A stretch of 13,118 nucleotides of DNA from Chloroflexota bacterium. Its GTDB lineage: Bacteria > Chloroflexota > Anaerolineae > Aggregatilineales > UBA3940. Each line of letters starts with the position of its first letter. The first letter of the stretch is position 1. Positions 7,217 through 13,118 of this stretch are shown here, piece by piece. Location: positions 1 through 13,118 of the forward strand of contig JAADYZ010000260.1 in assembly GCA_010092775.1 (NCBI GenBank). Reading direction: 5' to 3'. The notes beneath the pieces were generated by a model that ran no database searches, was not told the DNA's origin, and saw nothing but the letters and a program-made list of their open reading frames with translations. The translations under genes were made by a program, and so were the position numbers.

Positions 7217-7237
7217 GCGAAACGACGGGTCGTTCGC
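7217..7237. repeat. Inverted repeat abutting the nuo -35 element
   Basis: GCGAAACGAC and GTCGTTCGC face each other across GG, giving 9 pairs with one extra A in the left arm. It touches the upstream edge of the candidate nuo -35 and lies between nuoA and dnaJ, so it may be an operator or activator site. No regulator for it is encoded in the window. Confidence 0.45.
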
Positions 7238-7388
7238 GCCACCCAAACAGCCGCCTATTCGCCTTGAAACGCATAAAACTCATGCAAGAAAGCGCCGCCG
7301 CAGTGGCAGATGCAACGGCCCAACCTTTACAATGTATGGTACAGATTTGTAGACGAAACCGGTACAGCTTAGTCGAGGATGGCAAGTA

Positions 7389-8396
7389 ATGGAATATAAG
7401 GATTACTACAAGATTCTGGGCGTCAATAAGGACGCCGATGAAAAAGAAATCAAAAAAGCGTACCGTCGATTGGCGCGTGAACTCCATCCCGATGTGAATG
7501 ATGCGCCCGACGCGGCTGAACGCTTCAAAGACGTCAACGAAGCCTATCAGGTCCTCAGTGACCCGGATAAACGGGCCAAATACGATCAACTGGGTGCGAG
7601 CTACCAGCGGTGGCAGCAAACCGGTGGGGGCGCAGGCACCTACGATTGGTCGCAGTGGTCCGGTGGGTTTCCGGGTGGACAGCGTGTCGAGTATACGGGC
7701 AGCAGTGCCGACATCTTCTCTGAGTTTTTCCGCGTGATCTTTGGCAGTAATGAGGGCTTCAGGGCGGCTAGCGGGGCCGGTGATTTTGACGAACTGCTCC
7801 AGCAGGCTTACGGTACCCCACGGACAGAGCGAGCCAGAGAGCGCCAGCGGGGGCGCGACCTGGATACAGAAGTCGAGGTAACGCTTGAAGAAGCCTTTCA
7901 TGGCACCACCCGCCTCATCAGTAAGGATGGCAGCCGCAAGCAAGTCAAAATACCGCGCGGCGTTCGCACCGGAACCAAAGTGCGGATCGCTGGCGAGGGC
8001 ATGGTGGGGCGCACTGGACAAGCTGGCGACCTGTACTTGATTGTCAAGGTGTTGGAGGATGAGCGTTTCGAGCGGGATGGCGACGACCTCTACGAGGACA
8101 TCTTGATCGACCTCTACACAGCAGTGTTGGGTGGTGAAGTGCAGGTGGAGACAGTCACTGGTAAGGTCACCCTGCGGATTAATGAAGGAACACAGAATGG
8201 CCAACTCATCCGCCTGCGCGGTCGTGGGATGCCTAAGCTCAAACAGGCAGACCAGTATGGCGACCTTTATGTGCGTGTCAACGTGGAAGTGCCTGCCAAT
8301 CTGACTGAACGCGAAAAGGCCCTCTTCAGGGAGCTAGCGCGAATGTACTTGCACGGTCCTTATGAAGGTGAGATGGACGGGGAGAACTACACCTAG
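7389..8396 (+). CDS. DnaJ/CbpA-type J-domain co-chaperone
   Basis: A 335-residue class B (zinc-finger-less) Hsp40 that would stimulate DnaK ATPase and deliver unfolded clients in the cytoplasm. The J domain spans 1-70 with the essential HPD at 33-35 and KRAKYDQLG at its end. A Gly/aromatic-rich linker (70-130) follows, then an Arg-rich segment. Two beta-sandwich client-binding domains come next (about 157-225 and 226-302, with GDLYLIVKV and GDLYVRVNVEVP). The CxxCxGxG zinc repeats of classical DnaJ are absent, hence the CbpA-like call. GAGG at 7375-7378 supports the ATG. No dnaK or grpE is nearby. It is divergent from nuoA and 113 bp upstream of the htrA-type gene in the same direction, a plausible protein-quality-control pair. 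Confidence 0.94.
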   Translation: MEYKDYYKILGVNKDADEKEIKKAYRRLARELHPDVNDAPDAAERFKDVNEAYQVLSDPDKRAKYDQLGASYQRWQQTGGGAGTYDWSQWSGGFPGGQRVEYTGSSADIFSEFFRVIFGSNEGFRAASGAGDFDELLQQAYGTPRTERARERQRGRDLDTEVEVTLEEAFHGTTRLISKDGSRKQVKIPRGVRTGTKVRIAGEGMVGRTGQAGDLYLIVKVLEDERFERDGDDLYEDILIDLYTAVLGGEVQVETVTGKVTLRINEGTQNGQLIRLRGRGMPKLKQADQYGDLYVRVNVEVPANLTEREKALFRELARMYLHGPYEGEMDGENYT

Positions 8397-8509
8397 GCCG
8401 CCCGCGCGATTTGGCCCAAGACTTCCGGGGAAAGCGCGAGGCGCTTGCAAGGTGCCGTTCGCTACACTCAAAGAACGCTGATAGATGGGAATCAAGAGGA
8501 CGATCTCGA

Positions 8510-9796
8510 ATGGACCTAATGGAACAAACACACACAACCCGCCATCGCAGAGGGCGACGACAGCCCCTACTGTTTGTTATCGTTGTTCTGGCTCTGGCGA
8601 TGCTGGCCTGTACCTCGGCGCTTTCTACCCTGGGCCTTAGCAACGACGGTGATGGTGAAGCCGTCATTGTTGATGGCGTGGCTAACGATGAGAACGTTGC
8701 AGGTGACGATGAAACGGCCGTCGACGACACTCAAGTGGCCGTTGTGACGCCCACCCCCCTGCCAGATGACCTAATCTCTCAGGCAGACGCTGAAGAACAA
8801 TTGCTGATCAACTTGTACCAGCGCGCCAGCCCAGCGGTGGTCAGTATTGATGTGAGCCGAGAAGGTCCGAGCGAAGGTGACCTGATTGATGTAGGGGAAG
8901 GTTCAGGCTTTGTGATCGATCCTTCCGGCCTCATCATCACCAATGACCATGTCATCGAAGATGCAAATGCCGTCCGGGTGACCTTTATTGACGGTCGCGT
9001 CTATGAGGCTGAGGTACGCGGGTCGGACCCCTTCGCTGATATTGCCGTGCTCGAAATTGACCCCGGCGACGACGAACTGGTTAGCTTGAATTTTGCCGAC
9101 TCTGAAGCGCTGCTGGTCGGCCAGCGCGTGATTGCCATCGGTAATCCGCTGGGCCTCTCTGGCACGATGACGGTAGGCTTCATTAGCGCCTTGGGGCGTG
9201 CTCTGCCTAGCCAGGTCACCACCTCTGCCGGTGGCTTCTTCAGCAATCCGCTGATCATCCAGACCGACGCGGCCATCAATCCGGGTAACTCTGGTGGGCC
9301 GCTGCTGAATTCGAGCGGCGAAGTCATTGGCGTCAACTATGCGATCCGCACTGAGACCGGTTTCTTCACCGGGATCAGCTTCGCGGTTCCTGCCAACACG
9401 GCCAAGCGCATCTCCGATCAGATCATCGCGACCGGTGAGGTTCGCTACCCTTACATGGGCATCAGCTCGAACGCTGAAGTGACGCTGGCAGAACTCTCGC
9501 TTGAGTTTGATCTGCCGGTGGCGGAGGGCGTGTTGATCAGTGAGGTTGTACCGGGGGCGGCGGCTGACCGGGCGGGCCTGCTCGGCGGCGATGACGAGGT
9601 GATCTTCCGCGGCAGCCCCTTGTTGTTGGGCGGCGATATTATCACCGCCATCAATGGGGTTCGAATCCGCAACTTTGACGAGCTGATCGGTTATCTGGTG
9701 ACTAATACCAGCGCGGGTGAGGTCGTGACCGTTTCAATCGTGCGGGATGGTGAGGCAATAGACATCGAGATGGAGCTGGACGAGCGACCGGAATAA
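8510..9796 (+). CDS. HtrA/DegP-like trypsin-type serine protease with PDZ domain, membrane-anchored
   Basis: A 428-residue extracytoplasmic protease/chaperone of the S1C family, which degrades misfolded envelope proteins. I chose the ATG at 8510 because AGAGGA lies 9 bp upstream and the Arg-rich n-region plus hydrophobic segment (about 19-34) follow directly. A TTG at 8411 would add 33 unconvincing residues. The hydrophobic segment ends MLAC (C34), close to but not a canonical lipobox, so lipoprotein or uncleaved anchor are both possible. A highly acidic linker (about 43-80) precedes the protease domain. The catalytic triad is H147 (TNDHVIED), D177 (DIAVLEID) and S261 (NPGNSGGPLL). One PDZ domain covers about 308-425, with the GDIITAING core. 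An intrinsic terminator follows 14 bp after the stop. Confidence 0.95.
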   Translation: MDLMEQTHTTRHRRGRRQPLLFVIVVLALAMLACTSALSTLGLSNDGDGEAVIVDGVANDENVAGDDETAVDDTQVAVVTPTPLPDDLISQADAEEQLLINLYQRASPAVVSIDVSREGPSEGDLIDVGEGSGFVIDPSGLIITNDHVIEDANAVRVTFIDGRVYEAEVRGSDPFADIAVLEIDPGDDELVSLNFADSEALLVGQRVIAIGNPLGLSGTMTVGFISALGRALPSQVTTSAGGFFSNPLIIQTDAAINPGNSGGPLLNSSGEVIGVNYAIRTETGFFTGISFAVPANTAKRISDQIIATGEVRYPYMGISSNAEVTLAELSLEFDLPVAEGVLISEVVPGAAADRAGLLGGDDEVIFRGSPLLLGGDIITAINGVRIRNFDELIGYLVTNTSAGEVVTVSIVRDGEAIDIEMELDERPE

Positions 9797-9810
9797 TCGG
9801 CATAAGGCGA

Positions 9811-9834
9811 GGGCACCCAACGGGTGCCCTTTTT
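9811..9834 (+). terminator. Rho-independent terminator after the htrA-type gene
   Basis: An 8-bp perfect G+C-rich stem (GGGCACCC / GGGTGCCC) with loop AAC is followed directly by five T residues. It sits 14 bp after the protease stop codon and 20 bp before the next gene. Confidence 0.93.
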
Positions 9835-9854
9835 ACTCAAGGTGAGCAGCACAG

Positions 9855-10250
9855 ATGACAGCATCGACCATTAACCCCGAGCGACTAGCCCATGCCCGCC
9901 CACGTTTGGAGAAGGAAGACAACATCTGGCTGGCCTCTGTGCGGAAAGATGGCCGTCCCCACCTGGTCCCGGTGTGGTTTGTCTGGTACGCCGATCGGAT
10001 TTGGTTTGTGACGGAGGCCAAGACGCAGAAGATCGCCAACATTCAAGCGAATCCAAAAGTATCGGTAGCCCTGGAGGATGGCGTCAAGCCGGTCATCCTG
10101 GAGGGAAGCGCTGAGCTTGACAACAGCCCGGACGATTTAGAGGCGATCGCGGCAAAGTTTCAACAGAAATACAGTTGGAGCATTCAAAAGGACTTGGCGA
10201 GGAACAGCGTGCTGGTGCGGATCACGCCGAAGCGCTTACTCAGTTGGTGA
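9855..10250 (+). CDS. PPOX-class split-barrel protein (pyridoxamine 5'-phosphate oxidase-like, possibly F420-dependent)
   Basis: A 131-residue single-domain split beta-barrel protein of the type that binds FMN, F420 or heme. Visible marks are the first strands IWLASVRKDGRPHLVPVWFVW (24-44), DRIWFVTEAKTQKIANIQANP (47-67) and VSVALEDG. These resemble the mycobacterial F420-using PPOX subfamily more than the vitamin B6 enzyme, which is longer. The cofactor and substrate cannot be fixed from sequence. AAGGTGAG lies 9 bp before the ATG. The start is only 20 bp past the upstream terminator, so its promoter must lie inside or before the htrA-type gene or depend on readthrough. The final 15 bp overlap the convergent metallophosphoesterase gene. 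Confidence 0.85.
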   Translation: MTASTINPERLAHARPRLEKEDNIWLASVRKDGRPHLVPVWFVWYADRIWFVTEAKTQKIANIQANPKVSVALEDGVKPVILEGSAELDNSPDDLEAIAAKFQQKYSWSIQKDLARNSVLVRITPKRLLSW

Positions 10251-11120
10251 CCCTGCAATCAGGCGAATTTCTGTGATTTCCGGCGGCGCGTTCCAGCGCA
10301 GCAAGGGGCCGCGCCCCAGACCGCGGCTGGTATAGAGAGCCATGTCGCGGGTGGGGCCGGGCACCCGATACAGGCCACTGATGTACTTCACCCCTAACTG
10401 CAACAGCGGTTTCACGACGGATTGACCAAACAAGACGATCTGGCCGCCATGTGTGTGTCCAGAGAGCTGAACATCGACTTTGCCTGTGGATGCAGCAAGG
10501 TCAGCATAGTCGGGTTCATGCGCCAGCAGGACGGTCGCCGCGCCATCTGGGATGCCATCAAGCGCCTGCATTAAATCACCCTGATCAAACAGAATATCGT
10601 CCACACCGGCTAAATAGATCCCTGCCCCGTCTCGTTCAATGCGCACATGGCGGTTACGCAGTTCGACCACGCCCGCCCGTTCCAGAGCAAAGCGCAAACC
10701 CTCGGTATCGACGCTTGCATAATGATCATGATTGCCAAGAATGGCATAGACGCCATCGGGGGCGGCCAATTGGCGCAGCGCGTGCACCATACGATCCTCT
10801 TCCAACCAATAGGTTGTGAGGTCGCCGGTGAGCACAATCAGGTCGGGAGCAAGGGCCTGGGTCAGTTCGATGCCCCGCAGGACGGTGGGTAGAGCCAAGG
10901 CCGGTCCGAAATGTAGATCGCTCAATTGAACGATGCAGTAGCCGTCAAATTCTTTAGGCAGGCGCGGCAGGGCTAGGCGCAGCCGTTCAATGCGCAGTTG
11001 ATTCGGTTCGATCGTCATCGAATACAGGCGGGCCGCTGCGGCCAGTCCCAGGGCAGTCAAGCCTGTGACGACGGCAAAACGACGCAAGCGATCGGGTGAG
11101 GAAGGCGGGTGATTGCTCAT
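10236..11120 (-). CDS. Membrane-anchored metallophosphoesterase (YaeI/YkuE-like)
   Basis: A 294-residue calcineurin-like phosphoesterase with a two-metal site. The motifs run in family order: D68 and H70 (QLSDLHFG), D100 (LTGDLTT), N130/H131 (LGNHDHYAS), H201 (LLAHEPD), and H222/H224 (SGHTHGGQI). An N-terminal hydrophobic helix (about 15-32), after a short basic cytoplasmic tail, anchors it or acts as an uncleaved signal, placing the catalytic domain outside. Relatives cleave lipid-linked phosphates such as UDP-diacylglucosamine or have unknown substrates, so the precise activity is open. It lies 51 bp after the small membrane protein gene in the same direction and converges with the PPOX gene, overlapping it by 15 bp. 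No clear Shine-Dalgarno is visible at 11120. Confidence 0.93.
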   Translation of the reverse strand: MSNHPPSSPDRLRRFAVVTGLTALGLAAAARLYSMTIEPNQLRIERLRLALPRLPKEFDGYCIVQLSDLHFGPALALPTVLRGIELTQALAPDLIVLTGDLTTYWLEEDRMVHALRQLAAPDGVYAILGNHDHYASVDTEGLRFALERAGVVELRNRHVRIERDGAGIYLAGVDDILFDQGDLMQALDGIPDGAATVLLAHEPDYADLAASTGKVDVQLSGHTHGGQIVLFGQSVVKPLLQLGVKYISGLYRVPGPTRDMALYTSRGLGRGPLLRWNAPPEITEIRLIAGSPTE

Positions 11121-11171
11121 ACATCAAGTGTACTGGCCTTCTTTCCCACTGCCAACAGGAAATCTGGACGC

Positions 11172-11348
11172 TTAGCTCTGGATGAGTTGATAAATGAACA
11201 CGAAACAGGCGATCAAAAAGAAAGCGCTGCCTGCAAAACTCAGCCAGTCGCCATTGCGCAGGCTCCCCGCCAGGAAGAATCCCGCTGAGATGACGAACAG
11301 TCCCCAACCCCAAAGCTGAAGCTGCTGGTCGCGTTGGTCGTCGTTCAT
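11172..11348 (-). CDS. Small two-helix membrane protein, function unknown
   Basis: A 58-residue reading frame from ATG 11348 to TAA 11172. The start is 10 bp after the methyltransferase stop. The N-terminus is polar (MNDDQRDQQLQLWGWG). Two hydrophobic stretches follow, about 13-28 (WGWGLFVISAGFFLAG) and 36-54 (LSFAGSAFFLIACFVFIYQ), separated by a short polar turn RNGDW. Composition, tight spacing and a clean stop argue that it is a real gene, although the Shine-Dalgarno is weak and translational coupling to the methyltransferase is likely. I do not recognise a family. With the neighbouring anchored phosphoesterase it may form a small envelope-related group; that is inference. Confidence 0.65.
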   Translation of the reverse strand: MNDDQRDQQLQLWGWGLFVISAGFFLAGSLRNGDWLSFAGSAFFLIACFVFIYQLIQS

Positions 11349-11358
11349 TCGTTCAGCA

Positions 11359-12042
11359 TTATGGTTTGCGTCCTACTACACATAGGCTGACCCAACGGGT
11401 TGATCCTAGCGCATACGATAGCACATAACGATCGCTTAGTCCGGCTTGCCTCAACCAATCCAACATATCCGCTGAGGTAAATGAACGATTGCGCCAAAAT
11501 GCGCTCATCGCCGCGCTGACGGGACTGCGGCGTGTAAAAGATAAAACCAGCACGCCACCTGGCCGCAGCACACGCACCATCTCTTGGATTCCGCTTAACG
11601 GCTGCTCAAAATGTTCCAGCATGTGAGCAGAGAGAACAGCCCCAAAGCTGGCCATCGGATAGGCCAGGTGCCCGGCATCCTGGCGACTCAAATGGGCAGA
11701 TTGAGTCAGTTTTTCCTCCGTCTGCTCCAACATCTGCGACGATAAGTCGACACCGTGCAACTGCAAATTACGGTCCAGCACACGCAAGAAGGCCTGGCTG
11801 AAAGCACCACTGCCGATCCCGCAGTCCAATATCCGCTCGCCGGAGGCAATATGCTTGAACCAACCCAGCTGCACCAATTGTTCAAAAGCGCTGCGATAAG
11901 CTTCCTGATAGCCAGCCCAGGTGAGTCCGGTGTGCCACAGCCCGGCCACCTGTTCATAGGTACGGGTTAGCTCCGCCTGGCTGTAAAGGACCGGCTCAAC
12001 TTGTATTTTGATCTGCCAGGGTCCAACGCGTCTCACGAACAT
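11359..12042 (-). CDS. Class I SAM-dependent methyltransferase
   Basis: A 227-residue Rossmann-fold methyltransferase. Motif I is RILDCGIGSGAFSQAF (70-85) and the acidic strand-2 end is GVDLSSQMLEQ (97-107, D99). AVLSAHMLEHFEQP and the MVRVLRPGGVLVLSF segment (155-169) complete a Methyltransf_11-type core similar to UbiE/quinone and small-molecule methylases. The substrate is unknown. I prefer ATG 12042, which has GAGGT 7 bp upstream; a GTG at 12057 would add 5 residues and abut the operator. The gene lies 78 bp after marR, behind a perfect 18-bp palindrome and a possible promoter, so it is a likely MarR target. Confidence 0.92.
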   Translation of the reverse strand: MFVRRVGPWQIKIQVEPVLYSQAELTRTYEQVAGLWHTGLTWAGYQEAYRSAFEQLVQLGWFKHIASGERILDCGIGSGAFSQAFLRVLDRNLQLHGVDLSSQMLEQTEEKLTQSAHLSRQDAGHLAYPMASFGAVLSAHMLEHFEQPLSGIQEMVRVLRPGGVLVLSFTRRSPVSAAMSAFWRNRSFTSADMLDWLRQAGLSDRYVLSYALGSTRWVSLCVVGRKP

Positions 12043-12057
12043 GCATACCTCGTCCAC

Positions 12058-12075
12058 TTGTTGCTATAGCAACAA
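12058..12075. promoter_or_regulatory. Candidate MarR operator upstream of the methyltransferase
   Basis: TTGTTGCTATAGCAACAA is a perfect 18-bp palindrome between marR and the methyltransferase. It shares GTTGC-N4-GCAAC, and 14 of 18 positions, with the site at the marR promoter. It overlaps a possible -10 TATAGC (12068-12063), 16 bp from a TTGAAT -35 (12090-12085), so a bound dimer would block that promoter. Confidence 0.65.
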
Positions 12076-12120
12076 TATAGATAAATTCAAGCCCGAATTA
12101 GAACACTTCGCCCACAGCCT

Positions 12121-12597
12121 TCAATCCCTTTCCGCCGAATCCAGGATGTTCTGTTCAATCTGCGCTAAGACGCGTCGCAGAAGTTCAATGTCATCTGAAC
12201 TCAAGCCCGCATATACCACTTGCCGTTCTTCCAGCGCTAGCGGTGCTGCCGCTTCCAGAAAGCGCTCGCCCTGATCTGTCAGCGTGACCAACTGCCGTCG
12301 GCCATCTTCGGGGTCTGGCTCACGCTCTACCAGGCCGCGCTGTTCCAGCTTTTCCAACATGCGCGTGATGTTGGGGCGGTCTCGAAAGGCCCTGTCGGTC
12401 AGGTCGACCTGAGAGAGCTTCCCGTACTCGCGCAGCCGATTGAGCAGCATCCACTGCTCTGGTGTGACACCACTGTGAGCGCCGATAAAAGTTCGCATAA
12501 AATGCCAGCGCAACAGGCGGGCCGTCCGTTGAATGAGGTAGGCGGGCGCATCATCCAAATTGATGCGGTTGGAATGCGAGCCCTGCTTGTTTGTCAT
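12121..12597 (-). CDS. MarR family transcriptional regulator
   Basis: A 158-residue winged-helix repressor of the MarR/SlyA type, normally a dimer that releases DNA on binding a small phenolic or other ligand, or on oxidation. The helix-turn-helix covers KLSQVDLTDRAFRDRPNITR plus MLEKLEQRGLVER, and the wing carries DPEDGRRQLVTLT with the typical DGRR. Flanking N- and C-terminal helices form the dimer interface. It has no cysteine, so simple thiol sensing is unlikely. I chose ATG 12597, which has GAGG 8 bp upstream. A TTG at 12645 would run through the promoter and operator and is not credible. It is the first gene of a minus-strand unit and divergent from the LysM gene. Confidence 0.94.
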   Translation of the reverse strand: MTNKQGSHSNRINLDDAPAYLIQRTARLLRWHFMRTFIGAHSGVTPEQWMLLNRLREYGKLSQVDLTDRAFRDRPNITRMLEKLEQRGLVEREPDPEDGRRQLVTLTDQGERFLEAAAPLALEERQVVYAGLSSDDIELLRRVLAQIEQNILDSAERD

Positions 12598-12601
12598 ATT
12601 A

Positions 12602-12615
12602 GTTGCCTCAGCAAC
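12602..12615. promoter_or_regulatory. Candidate MarR autoregulatory operator
   Basis: GTTGCCTCAGCAAC is an imperfect-centre palindrome (5-bp arms, 4-bp spacer). It lies one base downstream of the candidate marR -10, covering the expected transcription start and the Shine-Dalgarno. It matches the palindrome before the methyltransferase in both half-sites. Two copies flanking a marR gene support an operator role. Confidence 0.65.
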
Positions 12616-12616
12616 A

Positions 12617-12645
12617 AGTTTAACGCAGATCGAGGAGTGGGTCAA
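12617..12645 (-). promoter_or_regulatory. Candidate marR promoter
   Basis: On the minus strand TTGACC (12645-12640, 5 of 6 consensus bases) is separated by 17 bp from TAAACT (12622-12617, 4 of 6). The expected start of transcription falls near 12610, inside the palindrome at 12602-12615, giving a leader of only about 13 nt. Confidence 0.6.
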
Positions 12646-12676
12646 ACTTCACTTGTCTGATCGGCAGGCATTGGAT

Positions 12677-13099
12677 ATGGTTGCACTGACTGACACCACA
12701 GATCTATCGAGGCCAGTGCTGCCCCCTATGAAGCAACAACGATCCATCCTGATCCTGATTGTCGTCCCCGGCTTAGTGTCGCTGATTGTCACCTTGATCG
12801 TGCTGCGCGTTTGGGACAGCCGCAGCGGCGATGAGCAGGTGGTTGTGCTGCCCACCACCAGCGCAACCTCTCAGATTCCCCCTCTGGCAGAGGGGGTCGA
12901 ACCGGGTGACGTGGTCGCTGAGGCGCCAAGCGACGATGGCGCCGACGGATCTGTTGACAGCGAGGGCGGGCCGGACGGCGACGCCGTCGAGCCGACCATC
13001 GATCCAGGTTGTGAGAATCCGCTGCATGTGGTGGCAGCTGGTGAAGTCTTGGGCAGCATCGCAGAGGAGTACGGGTTAACCATCCGCGACATTGTAGAG
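12677..13099 (+). CDS. LysM-domain membrane protein, cut by the assembly end
   Basis: A 141-codon fragment of a protein with a cytoplasmic N-terminus, one transmembrane helix (about 24-45, ILILIVVPGLVSLIVTLIVL) and a long acidic Gly/Asp/Pro-rich outer linker. A LysM peptidoglycan-binding domain begins at LHVVAAGEVLGSIAEEYGL, followed by TIRDIVEL. LysM binds N-acetylglucosamine-containing glycans. A second in-frame ATG at 12728 would start the protein directly at MKQQRS before the helix; neither start has a good Shine-Dalgarno, so the start is uncertain. A weak TTGTCT-N17-TATGGT pair (12653-12681) would favour 12728. The reading continues into 13100-13118, but those bases are adapter, so the last genuine residues are IVEL or close to it. 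It is divergent from marR. Confidence 0.75.
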
Positions 13100-13118
13100 C
13101 TGTCTCTTATACACATCT
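13100..13118. other. Nextera/Tn5 mosaic-end adapter left at the assembly end
   Basis: The final 19 bases, CTGTCTCTTATACACATCT, are exactly the Tn5 mosaic-end sequence used in Nextera tagmentation libraries. It breaks into the LysM gene in mid-frame at the very end of the window. It is a sequencing artefact and not part of the organism. Confidence 0.97.

Larger units (their letters stand above)
7026..7388. other. Divergent intergenic region between nuoA and dnaJ
   Basis: This 363-bp stretch holds no credible gene. Its nuo side contains a candidate promoter, a palindrome and a structured leader, listed separately. On the dnaJ side I see GAGG 10 bp before the dnaJ ATG and a lone TACAAT (7328-7333) without a recognisable -35. 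There is also a 7-bp direct repeat GGTACAG at 7338-7344 and 7361-7367, 23 bp apart. No CIRCE element or sigma-32-like promoter was found. Confidence 0.6.

Noticed and set aside
7194..8204. A 336-codon open frame on the minus strand opposite dnaJ
   Set aside because: It lies almost wholly antisense to a DnaJ with intact J-domain and C-terminal motifs, has no recognisable domain, and its composition is that of a codon shadow.
8411..8509. N-terminal extension of the HtrA-type protease from a TTG codon
   Set aside because: The extra 33 residues have no family-like features, whereas the ATG at 8510 has a proper Shine-Dalgarno and leads straight into the membrane anchor.
12871..13116. A minus-strand frame starting MCIRDS at the window end
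   Set aside because: The first residues are encoded by the Tn5 adapter, and the rest is antisense to the LysM protein linker.
1..13118. CRISPR arrays, tRNA or rRNA genes, insertion sequences, attachment sites, origins
   Set aside because: I saw no repeat-spacer pattern, no tRNA cloverleaf signature, no transposase or integrase motif, and no terminal inverted repeats apart from the single adapter copy.

Overview
The window reads as a piece of a Chloroflexota-like (Anaerolineae-type) bacterial genome. It has moderately high G+C, a split nuoC and nuoD, stand-alone Uma2 genes, an HtrA with an acidic linker and a LysM membrane protein. The lineage is an inference from gene content and protein style; nothing in the window fixes it. 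The last 19 bases are a Nextera/Tn5 mosaic-end adapter, so the right edge is an assembly end and not natural sequence.

Left two thirds, minus strand (about 7025 down to 1): a respiratory complex I operon in the order nuoA-nuoB-nuoC-nuoD-nuoE-[GNAT]-nuoF-[Uma2]-[truncated Uma2]-nuoG, with nuoG running off the left edge. The subunits present cover the quinone-site module (B, C, D), the NADH/electron-input module (E, F, G) and one small membrane subunit (A). The cluster ligands are visible in B, E, F and G. Three accessory genes sit in the operon: an acetyltransferase overlapping the 3' end of nuoE, and a full-length plus an N-terminally truncated Uma2 protein between nuoF and nuoG.

Between nuoA and dnaJ (7026-7388) is a divergent regulatory region. 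It holds a good -10/-35 pair reading toward nuoA, an inverted repeat abutting that -35, and a leader of about 155 nt. Four leader segments can pair in two mutually exclusive ways (1:2 with 3:4, or 2:3), the topology of an attenuator or RNA switch.

Middle, plus strand: a CbpA-type DnaJ chaperone, then a membrane-anchored HtrA/DegP serine protease with a PDZ domain, closed by a clear intrinsic terminator. A small PPOX/F420-type split-barrel enzyme follows.

Right third, minus strand: marR, a class I SAM methyltransferase, a 58-residue two-helix membrane protein, and a membrane-anchored metallophosphoesterase that converges with and overlaps the PPOX gene. Two near-identical palindromes (GTTGC-N4-GCAAC) lie at the marR promoter/RBS and just before the methyltransferase start. 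They look like the MarR operators of an autoregulated unit. Divergent from marR, a LysM-domain membrane protein is cut by the adapter.

Most of the window is ordinary housekeeping. The parts that merit work are the nuo leader RNA, the MarR operator pair, the Uma2 pair inside the nuo operon, and the adapter contamination.
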